Part shown: piece by piece, positions 26,838 to 35,651 of the stretch | How positions within the stretch are numbered: position 1 is the first letter of the stretch | Layout of the letters: the number at the start of each line of letters is the position of its first letter | Assembly (NCBI RefSeq): GCF_005280195.1 | Contig: NZ_SZPR01000018.1 | Span: 155,524-219,523, forward strand | Reading direction: 5' to 3' | Source of the DNA: Streptomyces galbus | Lineage (GTDB): Bacteria; Actinomycetota; Actinomycetes; Streptomycetales; Streptomycetaceae | DNA length: 64,000 nucleotides | Program-made: the position numbers and the translations under genes | The notes under the pieces: generated by a model | Databases searched by the model: none | What the model was told of the DNA's origin: nothing | What the model saw: only the letters and a program-made list of their open reading frames with translations

Positions 26838-26895
26838 AAACCTCGTGGGTGCGGCGGCCGCCGTGACTCGCGTCGAGCCGATGGGGGCGCACCGC

Positions 26896-28155
26896 ATGGC
26901 CGCGGGATACCTGGAGATCCTCAGGGCGCGACACGCCGCGCGTCTGCTCGCCGGCACCCTGGTGGGGCGGCTGCCGAACGCCACCGCGGCGATCGCCGTC
27001 GTGCTGTTCGTGCGGGCCGAGGGCGGCAGCTACAGCCTGGCGGGTGCCCTGGCGGCGGTGTACGGCGTCGCCAACGCGGTCGGCCAGCCGGTCCTGGGCC
27101 GGCTGGTGGACCTGCACGGCCAGCCGCGGGTGCAGTTGCCGGCCGCGCTGGCCTCGGCCGTCGCGATGGCCGTCTTCGCGTTCACCGGTGTGGACCCGCT
27201 GCCGCTCGCCTATGCCGCGGTCGGCGCGGCCGGCCTGTTCACGCCGCCGCTGGAGGGCGGGCTGCGGGCGCTGTGGCCGTCGGTGCTGCGCCGCGAGGAC
27301 CAGGTGCACACGGCGTACGCCATGGACGCGATCGCCCAGGAGGTGATGTTCACGGTCGGGCCGCTGCTGGTCACCCTGTGCGTGTCCCTGTGGTCCGCCG
27401 GGGCGGCGCTGCTGGTGCTGAACGTCCTCGGGGTGCTCGGCGCGCTGTCGGTGGTGGTGTCGGCCCCTTCGCGCGCGTGGCGGTCGGCGCCCCGTGAGGC
27501 GCACTGGCTGGGCGCGCTGCGCTCGCCGGGCCTGCTGGTGCTGCTGGGCGCGTTCCTGTTCATCGGGATGGCGCTGGGGTCGATCACGGTGGCGTCGGTG
27601 CCGTACGCCGACGACCACGGCGGCGACGCGGTGTACGGCTGGCTGATGGCCGCCCTGGGCCTGGGCGCGCTGCTCGGCGGCTCGGTCTACGGTGCGCGGA
27701 GTTGGCCGGGGGCGCCCGAGCGGCGGCTGCGGGTGCTGGTGGCGCTGCTGGCGGTGTGCTACCTGCCGTTGACGCTGATGCCGGGTGCGGCCGCCATGGT
27801 GGCGCTGACGGCGCTGGCCGGGGTGTTCCTCGCGCCGGCCATCGCGTGCGCGTTCGTGATCGTCGACCGGCACGCGCCGAGCGGCACGGTCACGGAGGCG
27901 TTCTCCTGGCTGGTGACGACGTTCACGGTCGGCGCGTCGGTGGGGACGGGCGTGGCCGGTCCGGTCGTCGAGGCGGGCGGGGCCCAGTGGGGCTTCGCGG
28001 TGCCGGGTGCGGCGGGTGCCGTGTCGTTGCTGGTTTTGGTCGCCGCCGGACGGGTAATGGCGGCGCCCGCTGGTCACGCGGTGGTCGCGGTGTCGTCGGA
28101 AAATGATCCGAACCGTGCCGTCGAACCCCGTTTCAGCTCGGGGGATCGGGCGTAA
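26896..28155 (+). CDS. MFS transporter
   Basis: 419-residue major facilitator with about 12 membrane spans; hydrophobic segments begin at RLLAGTLVGRLPNATAAIAVVLF. The central loop carries VSAPSRAWRSAPREAHW. Start uncertain: in-frame starts at 26845, 26881 and 26896; the last leaves the conserved MAAGYLEILRARHAARL beginning. Resembles drug-efflux type carriers; substrate unknown. Divergent from the LacI regulator and 9 bp upstream of pafA, so pafA probably shares its transcript. Confidence 0.85.
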   Translation: MAAGYLEILRARHAARLLAGTLVGRLPNATAAIAVVLFVRAEGGSYSLAGALAAVYGVANAVGQPVLGRLVDLHGQPRVQLPAALASAVAMAVFAFTGVDPLPLAYAAVGAAGLFTPPLEGGLRALWPSVLRREDQVHTAYAMDAIAQEVMFTVGPLLVTLCVSLWSAGAALLVLNVLGVLGALSVVVSAPSRAWRSAPREAHWLGALRSPGLLVLLGAFLFIGMALGSITVASVPYADDHGGDAVYGWLMAALGLGALLGGSVYGARSWPGAPERRLRVLVALLAVCYLPLTLMPGAAAMVALTALAGVFLAPAIACAFVIVDRHAPSGTVTEAFSWLVTTFTVGASVGTGVAGPVVEAGGAQWGFAVPGAAGAVSLLVLVAAGRVMAAPAGHAVVAVSSENDPNRAVEPRFSSGDRA

Positions 28156-28164
28156 TGTTCAGTC

Positions 28165-29526
28165 ATGGACCGCCGCATTTTCGGGCTGGAGAACGAGTAC
28201 GGCGTCACGTGTACGTTCAGGGGACAGCGCCGCCTGTCTCCCGACGAGGTGGCGCGGTACCTCTTCCGCCGTGTCGTGTCATGGGGCCGCAGCAGCAATG
28301 TGTTCCTGCGGAACGGCGCCCGCCTGTATCTCGACGTGGGCTCCCATCCTGAATACGCGACACCCGAATGTGACAACGTGACCGAACTGGTCACTCACGA
28401 CAAGGCCGGCGAGCGCATTCTCGAGGGGCTGCTGGTCGACGCGGAACGCCGCCTGCACGAGGAGGGAATCGCGGGCGACGTCTACCTCTTCAAGAACAAC
28501 ACCGACTCGGCCGGCAACTCCTACGGCTGCCACGAGAACTACCTGGTGGCCCGGCACGGGGAGTTCTCCCGGCTGGCGGACATCCTCATCCCGTTCCTGG
28601 TGACCCGGCAGCTGCTGTGCGGCGCCGGCAAGGTGCTGCAGACCCCGCGCGGTGCGGTGTACTGCGTCAGCCAGCGGGCGGAGCACATCTGGGAGGGCGT
28701 CTCGTCGGCGACCACCCGGTCGCGTCCGATCATCAACACGCGGGACGAGCCGCACGCCGACGCCGAGCGCTACCGCCGGCTGCACGTGATCGTCGGTGAC
28801 TCGAACATGTCCGAGACGACCATGCTGCTCAAGGTCGGGGCCACCGATCTGGTGCTGCGCATGATCGAGGCGGGCACGGTGATGCGCGACCTGACGCTGG
28901 AGAACCCGATCCGGGCGATCCGCGAGGTCAGCCACGACATCACCGGCCGGCGCAAGGTGCGCCTGGCCAGCGGCCGCGAGGCCTCCGCCCTGGAGGTGCA
29001 GCGCGAGTACTACGAGAAGGCCGTCGACTTCTGTGAGCGCCGGGGCATCCGCACCGGCACGGTGGAGCAGGTCCTGGAGCTGTGGGGCCGCACGCTGGAC
29101 GCGATCGAGGCGGAGGACCTCGACCGGATCGGCACCGAGATCGACTGGGTGATCAAGTACAAGCTGCTGGAGCGGTACCGCGCCAAGCACAACATGACGA
29201 TGTCGCACCCGCGCGTGGCGCAGATAGACCTCGCCTACCACGACATCCACCGTCGTCGTGGTCTGTACTACCTGCTGGAGAAGAAGGGTCAGACGGCGCG
29301 GATCTGCGACGACTTGAAGATCTTCGAGGGCAAGTCGGTGCCGCCGCAGACCACTCGGGCCCGGCTGCGCGGCGACTTCATCCGGCGGGCGCAGGAGCAG
29401 CGCCGGGACTTCACGGTCGACTGGGTCCACCTCAAGCTGAACGACCAGGCCCAGCGGACCGTGTTGTGCAAGGACCCGTTCCGTTCGGTGGACGACCGGG
29501 TGGAGAAGCTGATCGCCGGAATGTGA
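28165..29526 (+). CDS. pafA: Pup-protein ligase PafA
   Basis: 453-residue carboxylate-amine ligase that uses ATP to join the C-terminal Glu of Pup to substrate lysines. [14 protein letters not shown], catalytic Asp57 in [15 protein letters not shown], and [16 protein letters not shown] are diagnostic; it lacks the Dop loop. A C-terminal domain of about 65 residues ([17 protein letters not shown]) packs on the core. ATG 9 bp after the MFS stop, suggesting co-transcription. It is separated from the prc genes by the regulator-transporter pair, as known for Streptomyces. Confidence 0.98.
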   Translation: MDRRIFGLENEYGVTCTFRGQRRLSPDEVARYLFRRVVSWGRSSNVFLRNGARLYLDVGSHPEYATPECDNVTELVTHDKAGERILEGLLVDAERRLHEEGIAGDVYLFKNNTDSAGNSYGCHENYLVARHGEFSRLADILIPFLVTRQLLCGAGKVLQTPRGAVYCVSQRAEHIWEGVSSATTRSRPIINTRDEPHADAERYRRLHVIVGDSNMSETTMLLKVGATDLVLRMIEAGTVMRDLTLENPIRAIREVSHDITGRRKVRLASGREASALEVQREYYEKAVDFCERRGIRTGTVEQVLELWGRTLDAIEAEDLDRIGTEIDWVIKYKLLERYRAKHNMTMSHPRVAQIDLAYHDIHRRRGLYYLLEKKGQTARICDDLKIFEGKSVPPQTTRARLRGDFIRRAQEQRRDFTVDWVHLKLNDQAQRTVLCKDPFRSVDDRVEKLIAGM

Positions 29527-29590
29527 GCCGGGCGCGTGACCGGGCCGTGCCCTGCGGGTGACGTCCGCAGATGAGTTCGGAACGCAACAC

Positions 29591-29619
29591 GGGCGCCGTA
29601 CGTTTCCCGTACGGCGCCC
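29591..29619 (+). terminator. pafA terminator
   Basis: Perfect 12-bp arms (29591-29602, 29608-29619) with a 5-nt loop, followed by TTCTC, 64 bp after the pafA stop. Confidence 0.85.
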
Positions 29620-29681
29620 TTCTCACGCCGTAGAGTTGCGCGCACGCCATCACAAGATCGACCGATTACGAGGCCCCCACC

Positions 29682-30686
29682 GTGCGCCGACGCTCCCTCA
29701 TCCTCGCCGCCGTCCCCGCTGGACTGGTCACGCTCGCCGGCTGCGGCGACGACAAGTCCGACTCGAGCAAGGCGAGCGACAGCGCGTCGCCGTCCGCGTC
29801 GCAGACGTCCGCCGCGCCGGCGCCGAAGATCGTCGACGGGCCGCTGCCGGCCATCACGGCGGGCACGAAGTTCGGTGAGAAGCCGACCGTCGCCAAGGGC
29901 AGCGGCAAGCCGTCCGACCAGCTCGCGGTGAAGACGGTGATCGCGGGCGGCGGGAAGACCGTCGCGGAGAACGACTACGTCCAGGCGAACTACCTCGGCC
30001 AGGTCTGGGACACCGCCAAGGTGTTCGACAACTCCTACGACCGCAAGACGCCGCTGGTGATCCAGCTCGCCGCGGGCAGCATCATCGACGGCTGGCGGTA
30101 CGCGCTGACCGGCAAGAAGACCGGCAGCCGCGTGGAGTTCTCCGTCCCGCCCACCTGGGGGTACGGCGCGCAGGGCAACGCGCAGGCGGGCATCAAGGGC
30201 ACCGACACGCTGGTGTTCGTGGTCGACCTGCAGGAGACCTTCAACTCCAAGAGCTCCGCCAAGGGCAAGGACGTGCCGCAGACCGACGCCAAGCTGCCCA
30301 AGGTCGGCACCAACACCGACGGCAAGGCGCCCTCCGTGCAGGTGCCAAAGGCCGACCCGCCGAAGGGGCTCGTCGCCAAGTACGTCATCGAGGGCGACGG
30401 CGACGTGGTCGCGGCGGACAACAGCGTGCTGGTGCAGTACAAGGGCGTCGTGTGGAACACCGGCAAGGAGTTCGACTCGACGTACGGGCGGGGCGCGCTG
30501 ACGTCGTTCGGGCTGCAGCAGGTCGTCAAGGGCTGGGCGCAGGGCCTGACCGGCAAGAAGGTCGGCAGCCGCGTCCTCATCGTGATCCCGCCGTCGCTGG
30601 GCTACGGCGACCAGCCGCCGGCCGGCAGCGGCATCGAGAAGGACTCCACGATGGTGTTCACCGTGGACATCCTCGCGAAGATGTGA
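29682..30686 (+). CDS. Lipoprotein with two FKBP-type peptidyl-prolyl isomerase domains
   Basis: 334-residue exported protein. Signal peptide RRRSLILAAVPAGLVTLAGC with lipobox LAGC near residue 21, then a Ser-rich linker. Two FKBP domains follow (about 85-190 and 225-334), each with the FKBP strand order and GWRYALTGKKTGSR / GWAQGLTGKKVGSR repeats. FKBP-fold enzymes accelerate proline isomerisation; here it should act on exported proteins at the outer membrane face. GTG start at 29682. A second, cytosolic FKBP follows 60 bp downstream. Confidence 0.93.
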   Translation: MRRRSLILAAVPAGLVTLAGCGDDKSDSSKASDSASPSASQTSAAPAPKIVDGPLPAITAGTKFGEKPTVAKGSGKPSDQLAVKTVIAGGGKTVAENDYVQANYLGQVWDTAKVFDNSYDRKTPLVIQLAAGSIIDGWRYALTGKKTGSRVEFSVPPTWGYGAQGNAQAGIKGTDTLVFVVDLQETFNSKSSAKGKDVPQTDAKLPKVGTNTDGKAPSVQVPKADPPKGLVAKYVIEGDGDVVAADNSVLVQYKGVVWNTGKEFDSTYGRGALTSFGLQQVVKGWAQGLTGKKVGSRVLIVIPPSLGYGDQPPAGSGIEKDSTMVFTVDILAKM

Positions 30687-30746
30687 GCGTGCGGGGATGC
30701 GAGACTGTGCCCGTTGCCTTTCCGACACCGAGCAGGAGCAAGTGAC

Positions 30747-31118
30747 GTGAGCATCGAGAAGCCCGAGATCGACTTCCCCGGCGGCGAGCCCCCGGCGGAC
30801 CTCGAGATCAAGGACATCTGGGAGGGCGACGGCGAGGTGGCGCAGGCGGGCCAGACCGTCACCGTGCACTACGTGGGTGTCGCCTTCAGCACCGGCGAGG
30901 AGTTCGACGCGAGCTGGAACCGGGGCACTCCGTTCCGCTTCCCGCTGGGCGGCGGCCGGGTCATCAAGGGCTGGGACCTCGGCGTGCAGGGCATGAAGGT
31001 CGGCGGCCGCCGCCAGCTGACCATCCCGGCGCACCTCGCCTACGGCAACCAGAGCCCCACCCCGGCCATCCAGCCCGGCGAGACGCTGATCTTCGTGGTG
31101 GACCTCCTCGGGGTCTGA
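30747..31118 (+). CDS. FKBP-type peptidyl-prolyl cis-trans isomerase
   Basis: 123-residue single-domain cytosolic FKBP. YVGVAFSTGEEFDASW, FPLGGGRVIKGWDLG and AYGNQSP are the FKBP active-site blocks; VIKGW carries the Trp at the pocket base. GTG at 30747 is preceded by AGGAG. Same strand as the lipoprotein FKBP and probably co-transcribed. Confidence 0.95.
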   Translation: MSIEKPEIDFPGGEPPADLEIKDIWEGDGEVAQAGQTVTVHYVGVAFSTGEEFDASWNRGTPFRFPLGGGRVIKGWDLGVQGMKVGGRRQLTIPAHLAYGNQSPTPAIQPGETLIFVVDLLGV

Positions 31119-31164
31119 CCGCCACCCGGGGGCCGACCGTTCCGCGACCGGACCCGATCACCTG

Positions 31165-31192
31165 GGGCCCATGCCTGTCCGGGCGTGGGCCC
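31165..31192 (+). terminator. Hairpin after the FKBP gene
   Basis: 11-bp arms (31165-31175, 31182-31192) with one G-U pair, 46 bp after the stop. Confidence 0.65.
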
Positions 31193-31265
31193 TCGGCTTT
31201 GCCCCGGCACCGCGGAGCGGTACGGTCGTCCGTCGTAAGGACCATGAGGAAGGCGAAGGGCGTCG

Positions 31266-32234
31266 ATGGCCATTGCCAAGGCAGAGCGGCTGATGAACCT
31301 GGCGCTGTGTCTGCTCGGGACGCGCAGGCCGCTGAGCAAGCGGGAGCTGCGCGAGTCCATCGAGGCCTATGTGGAGGCGTTCGGCTCGGGCGCGGGGGGC
31401 GACGACTCCTTCAACCGCATGTTCGAGCGCGACAAGGACGACCTGCGGGAGCTCGGCCTGGTCATCGAGACCGTGGAGAGCCTCGACGGCGAGATCGGCT
31501 ACCTGGCCCGCCGCGACAGCAACCGCCTGCCGCCCATCACCCTCGACGCCGAGGAGGCCGCCGCGCTGGGCCTGGCCGCCAAGGTGTGGCAGCAGGCCCG
31601 CCTCGCCGGAGCCGCCAGCGGCGCCCTGCAGAAGCTGCGCGCGGCCGGACTCCCCGAGGACGTCGACCCCTACGAGGCGCACGGCGCGCTGGAGCCGCGC
31701 ATCCCCGTGCACGAGGCGGCCTTCGAGCCGCTGATGCTCGCCTGCCGCGACCGCCGCCCGGTCGTCTTCGACTACCGCAAGGCCAACGCCGCCCACCCCG
31801 AGCCCCGGCACGTCGAGCCGTGGGCGCTGGAGTGCTGGCGCGGCCACTGGTACCTGGCGGGATTCGACCGCGACCGGGGCGCCGAGCGGGTGTTCCGCCT
31901 GTCGCGCATCACCGGCAAGGTCCGCTCCCGGGGCGGCCGGTTCACCGCGCCCGTGCCCGACGTGGTCACCGTCCGCGAGACCGTCGCCGGCTGGGCGGGG
32001 GAGACCGCCGACCGCAGCGCGCGCATCCGGCTGCGCGGCGGCGCCGGGTACCCCCTGCGGGCGAGGGCCACCGCCGTGCGGGAACTCGGCGACGGTTGGG
32101 ACGAGTTGGAGATTCCGTACGGGCACGGGCTGGACGCCTGGCTCGTGGAGTTCGGGCCGGACGTGGTCGTCCTGGAGCCCGCCGAGCTGCGGGCCGACGT
32201 CGTCGACCGGCTGCGGGCCGTGGCCAAGGGCTGA
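31266..32234 (+). CDS. pafB: WYL-domain transcriptional activator PafB
   Basis: 322-residue protein: N-terminal winged helix (about 1-80, KRELRESIEAYVEAFG), WYL domain with FDYRKANA and HWYLAGFD near 160-200, and a C-terminal WCX extension. In mycobacteria PafB and PafC form a heterodimer that activates RecA/LexA-independent DNA-damage genes; the name comes from its position beside pafA, not from a part in pupylation. ATG at 31266. Followed by pafC after 19 bp. Confidence 0.95.
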   Translation: MAIAKAERLMNLALCLLGTRRPLSKRELRESIEAYVEAFGSGAGGDDSFNRMFERDKDDLRELGLVIETVESLDGEIGYLARRDSNRLPPITLDAEEAAALGLAAKVWQQARLAGAASGALQKLRAAGLPEDVDPYEAHGALEPRIPVHEAAFEPLMLACRDRRPVVFDYRKANAAHPEPRHVEPWALECWRGHWYLAGFDRDRGAERVFRLSRITGKVRSRGGRFTAPVPDVVTVRETVAGWAGETADRSARIRLRGGAGYPLRARATAVRELGDGWDELEIPYGHGLDAWLVEFGPDVVVLEPAELRADVVDRLRAVAKG

Positions 32235-32253
32235 GGGGGAGCGGAGCGAGACA

Positions 32254-33378
32254 GTGGCAGGCAAACCGGTCAGGCCGGCGAACGCGATCGACCAGACCCG
32301 GCGGATGCTCTCCCTGGTGACGTACCTCAGGGAGCGGCCCGGCGCGCGCATCGAGGACGTGGCGCGCGCCTTCGGCATCACCGAGGACGAGCTGGTCTCC
32401 GACCTCGACGTGCTGCCCATGTGCGGCACCAGCTTCCGCGGCGGCGACCTCCTCGACATCGACACCGACGGCGAGCGCATCTGGTGGCACAACCCGGCCG
32501 CCCTGGGCGCCGACGCCGCCGAGCCCCTGCGGCTCGCCGCCGACGAGGCGACCGCGCTGCTGGTCGCCGCCCGCGCGGTGGCCACGCTGCCCGGGCTGCG
32601 CGAGAGCGACCGGCAGGCGCTGGTGCGGGCCACCGCCAAGGTGGAGACCGCGGCCGGCGAGGCGGCGGGCGCCAGCTCCCGGCTGTCGGTGACCTTCGAG
32701 TCCGAGGGCGGCGTCTTCGCCGACGTCGACCGGGCCATCTCCGAGCGCCGCCGGCTGTGGATCCGCTACTACTCCCCGGCCCGCGACGAGGTCACCGAGC
32801 GCGAGATCGACCCCATCCGCCTGGTGAGCGTCGGGCACACGTACGTGGAGGCCTGGTGCCGCCGCTCCGAGGCGCGCCGCACGTTCCGCCTCGACCGGGT
32901 CGCCGAGATCAAGATCCTCGACGAGCCGTCCGCCCCGCCCGAGGTGGAGCTGCGGGACCTCTCGGAGGGGCTGGTGCAACCGGCCGCCGAGGACCCCGAG
33001 GTCGTCATCGAGGTCGGCCCCGGCGGCCGCTGGGTCGCCGAGTACTACCCGCACGACAGCGCCGATGAGCTTCCCGACGGCGGGCTGCGTATCACTCTGC
33101 GCACGCCCGATCCGGCCTCCCTCAGACGCCTGGCCCTGCGCCTCGGTCCCGACGGCCGGATCGTCGCGCCGCAGGACCTCGCCGACCGCGCCCGCCGCGC
33201 CGCCCGCGAGGCCCTCGCGGCGTACGACGGCCTCGACGCGCGTGTCGGCGGCGCCACCGCCGGCAGCGGTGAGGGCACCGGCGTCGCGGCCGGCGCGGAG
33301 GCCGGGCCCGGGGTGCCGGGCGTGGCGCCGGGGCGGCGGCTGAGCAGGCAGTTCGACGGACAGGAGCAGGGGCTGTGA
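32254..33378 (+). CDS. pafC: WYL-domain transcriptional activator PafC
   Basis: 374-residue partner of PafB. N-terminal winged helix (about 8-70), WYL-type domain with IRYYSPARDEVTEREIDP (about 168-190), where the WYL triad is replaced by HTYVEAWC, then the WCX region. About 45 extra C-terminal residues are Gly/Ala-rich. Target sequences resembling the PafBC promoter occur upstream of the RecB-like nuclease and helicase in this window. GTG start; its stop overlaps the next gene by 4 bp. Confidence 0.95.
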   Translation: MAGKPVRPANAIDQTRRMLSLVTYLRERPGARIEDVARAFGITEDELVSDLDVLPMCGTSFRGGDLLDIDTDGERIWWHNPAALGADAAEPLRLAADEATALLVAARAVATLPGLRESDRQALVRATAKVETAAGEAAGASSRLSVTFESEGGVFADVDRAISERRRLWIRYYSPARDEVTEREIDPIRLVSVGHTYVEAWCRRSEARRTFRLDRVAEIKILDEPSAPPEVELRDLSEGLVQPAAEDPEVVIEVGPGGRWVAEYYPHDSADELPDGGLRITLRTPDPASLRRLALRLGPDGRIVAPQDLADRARRAAREALAAYDGLDARVGGATAGSGEGTGVAAGAEAGPGVPGVAPGRRLSRQFDGQEQGL

Positions 33379-33665
33379 GCGAATCGGCGACGTCCGGTGC
33401 GCGGGGCATCTCGGTGGCGTCCGCGTTCGCGGGCATGCGGAGCGTGGCTCCGGTGGTGTTCCGGGCGGGCTGCCCGGACTGCCGGGGCCGTTTCGAGCTC
33501 GCCGCGAGCGCCCTGCGGCTGGCCATCGGCGCCACCAGCCGCACCACCTTCTACTCCTTCACCTGCCCCGAGTGCGGTGCGGCCGTCCGCAAGCCGGCCG
33601 GCGAACGCATCGTGGAACTCCTCACGGGCGGCGGCGTGCGCACCCTGCGGCTGCACTCGATGTAG
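33375..33665 (+). CDS. Zinc-ribbon protein, function unknown
   Basis: 96-residue protein with two CxxC knuckles, CPDC near residue 33 and CPEC near 63, forming a likely zinc ribbon. GTG start overlaps the pafC stop (GTGA), so translation is coupled. Conserved in streptomycetes after pafC as a hypothetical; no function can be given, though coupling to pafBC suggests the same regulon. Confidence 0.8.
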   Translation: MSESATSGARGISVASAFAGMRSVAPVVFRAGCPDCRGRFELAASALRLAIGATSRTTFYSFTCPECGAAVRKPAGERIVELLTGGGVRTLRLHSM

Positions 33666-33772
33666 CGAACCGCGAGGACGCCGGCTGACGGACCGTGCGC
33701 CGGGCGGTCCGGTGCGGGCGCCCGGCCCGCCCGCGGTCGGCACGGCGGCCGGGACGGTCTAGGCTCGACGGC

Positions 33773-33967
33773 ATGTTCTGGGCGATGTTCGCGGTGGCGA
33801 TGGGGTTCTCGGGGCTCGCGGTGCTGGCCGTGCTGGCCGTCCGGGTGTTCGTGGAGGCCGAGCGGCTGGGCCGGCAGGTGAGCGACTCGGCCGCGCGGAT
33901 CGGCCGGGCCGCCGACGACCTGGAGCGCGCGTCGATGAGCGCGGCCCGGGCGGCGGAGTCCCTGTGA
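33773..33967 (+). CDS. Small single-span membrane protein
   Basis: 64 residues: MFWAMFAVAMGFSGLAVLAV forms one membrane helix, followed by an amphipathic helix (VEAERLGRQVSDSAARIGRAADDLERA) as in small divisome or Tat-neighbour proteins. ATG at 33773; ribosome site weak. Lies between pafBC and tatA. Function unknown. Confidence 0.7.
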   Translation: MFWAMFAVAMGFSGLAVLAVLAVRVFVEAERLGRQVSDSAARIGRAADDLERASMSAARAAESL

Positions 33968-34227
33968 GGGGCACCGGGCACCCGCGGTGAGACCTGCGCC
34001 GTTCGCGCCGTGGGGTGCTTCGCCCTCCCGCCCCGACAGGGGCGGACGGTACGCTGCTGGTCGCGGCCCGGAGAACGAGGCCCGGACCGCCGACCGGGAG
34101 TACGCCCAGGGATTGCCCCACGTTTACCCCTGAGCGTTACGATCGCTGTCAACGCGATCCTTCGGACACCTGTCCGGCAGATCGGACAGCACCCCACCCC
34201 GCAGCCTCGGTGAGAAGGTAAAGACTT

Positions 34228-34515
34228 ATGTTCGGAAGGCTCGGCGCCCCCGAGATCATTCTCATCCTCGTCGTCATCATCCTGCTGTTCGGCGCGAAGA
34301 AGCTTCCGGACATGGCCCGCTCGCTCGGCAAGTCCGCGCGCATCCTCAAGAGCGAGGCCAAGGCGATGAAGGAAGACGGCAACAGCACCACCACGCCGGC
34401 CGGCCCGCCGAACAACGGCGAGCAGCCCCCCGTGCAGCGCACCATCCAGGCGTCCCCCGGTGACGTGACCAGCTCCCGTCCCGTGACGGAGCCGACGGAC
34501 ACCACCAAGCGCTGA
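34228..34515 (+). CDS. tatA: Sec-independent translocase subunit TatA
   Basis: 95-residue pore-forming component of twin-arginine export. Membrane helix about 8-22 ([15 protein letters not shown]), the [19 protein letters not shown] hinge and amphipathic helix, then a disordered Thr/Pro-rich tail. ATG at 34228 after GAGAAGG. Followed by tatC after 47 bp; tatB is encoded elsewhere in streptomycetes. Confidence 0.97.
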   Translation: MFGRLGAPEIILILVVIILLFGAKKLPDMARSLGKSARILKSEAKAMKEDGNSTTTPAGPPNNGEQPPVQRTIQASPGDVTSSRPVTEPTDTTKR

Positions 34516-34562
34516 CGCAGGGCCGGTGACCTCCGGCCCGCCGCACGAGATGGGAACGTGGG

Positions 34563-35510
34563 TTGCTCAAGCCTGCCCGCAAGAAGGAGAAGGACCCCGA
34601 GGGGCGGATGCCGCTCGCGGAACACCTTCGTGAGCTGCGCAACCGGCTGGCGAAGGCGATGCTGGCCATCGTCCTGGTGGCGGTGGTCGCCGCCTTCTTC
34701 TACAACGACATCATCAACTTCCTCACCCAGCCGATCCTCGACTCCGTCGGCTGCAGGGAAAGCTTCGCGGAACTGGCGCAGTCCAGCGATCCCGACCGGT
34801 GCGCCCGCATCACCATCAACGGCCTGCTCGCGCCCTTCACCCTGGCGCTGCAGGTCTCGCTGATGGCCGGTGTGGTGTTCGCCTCGCCGGTCTGGCTGTA
34901 CCAGCTGTGGGCCTTCGTCGCGCCCGGTCTGCACAAGCACGAGAGGAAGTACGCCTACGCCTTCGTGGGCACCGGCGTCCCGCTGTTCCTCGGTGGTGCC
35001 TACTTCGCCTACCGGGTCCTGCCGACCACCGCCAAGGTACTGATCGACTTCACGCCGAACGGTGTCGACAACCTCCTGCCGCTCGACGACCTGCTCCAGC
35101 TCGTCACGCGCATGGTCGTGGTCTTCGGCCTGTCCTTCGAACTGCCGCTGCTGCTGGTCATGCTCAACCTCACCGGCGCCATCACCGGCAAGCGGATGGC
35201 CGGCTGGTGGCGGGCGATGATCATCGGCATCACGGTGTTCGCCGCGGTCGCCACCCCCAGCACCGACCCCATCTCGATGCTGGCCCTGGCCGGACCGATC
35301 TGGGTGCTGTATTTCGGCGCCGTCGCCTTCTCCCTGCTCAACGACCGCCGCAGGCGCCGCCGCGAGGCCCTGGCCCCCGCCGACGACGAGGCGTCCGAGC
35401 TGGACCTGACCCCCGAGGACATCGGCAGGGTCGAGCCGGTGTCCACCCCGCGCGCGTTGCCCGAGCAGGCGAGCACCGAGCGCGTGAACGGCTACGACGA
35501 CGTCACCTGA
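34563..35510 (+). CDS. tatC: Sec-independent translocase subunit TatC
   Basis: 315-residue six-span receptor for twin-arginine signal peptides. The conserved N-terminus MPLAEHLRELRNRL (with the Glu that contacts the RR motif) and FVAPGLHKHERKYAY loop are present; spans at about 30-50, 95-115, 130-150, 185-205, 220-235 and 240-260. TTG at 34563 is used because homology (LKPARKKEKDPEGRMPL) starts immediately; no better start exists. The 60-residue cytosolic tail is acidic. Confidence 0.96.
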   Translation: MLKPARKKEKDPEGRMPLAEHLRELRNRLAKAMLAIVLVAVVAAFFYNDIINFLTQPILDSVGCRESFAELAQSSDPDRCARITINGLLAPFTLALQVSLMAGVVFASPVWLYQLWAFVAPGLHKHERKYAYAFVGTGVPLFLGGAYFAYRVLPTTAKVLIDFTPNGVDNLLPLDDLLQLVTRMVVVFGLSFELPLLLVMLNLTGAITGKRMAGWWRAMIIGITVFAAVATPSTDPISMLALAGPIWVLYFGAVAFSLLNDRRRRRREALAPADDEASELDLTPEDIGRVEPVSTPRALPEQASTERVNGYDDVT

Positions 35511-35511
35511 C

Positions 35512-35539
35512 GGCGTGCGCGCGTTCCGGCGCGCACGCC
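35512..35539 (+). terminator. tatC terminator
   Basis: Perfect 11-bp arms (35512-35522, 35529-35539) with a 6-nt loop directly after the tatC stop. It separates tatAC from the helicase, which has its own promoter. Confidence 0.85.
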
Positions 35540-35618
35540 CGCGGCGTCCGCCCCACCACGTCCCTGAGCTGCGCGGACCGCGGGTTTCGAGACGCTGATA
35601 CGGATAATGATCGTCCTG

Positions 35619-35641
35619 TTGTCAGTGGGGCCCGGTACGCT
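35619..35641 (+). promoter_or_regulatory. PafBC-type (RecA-independent) promoter of the helicase gene
   Basis: TTGTCAGTG, 8 bp, TACGCT: every fixed position of TTGTCRGTG-N8-TANNNT is met. The -10 ends 10 bp before the ATG at 35652, so the mRNA should have only a few leader bases. Confidence 0.8.
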
Positions 35642-35651
35642 CGAAAGCACG

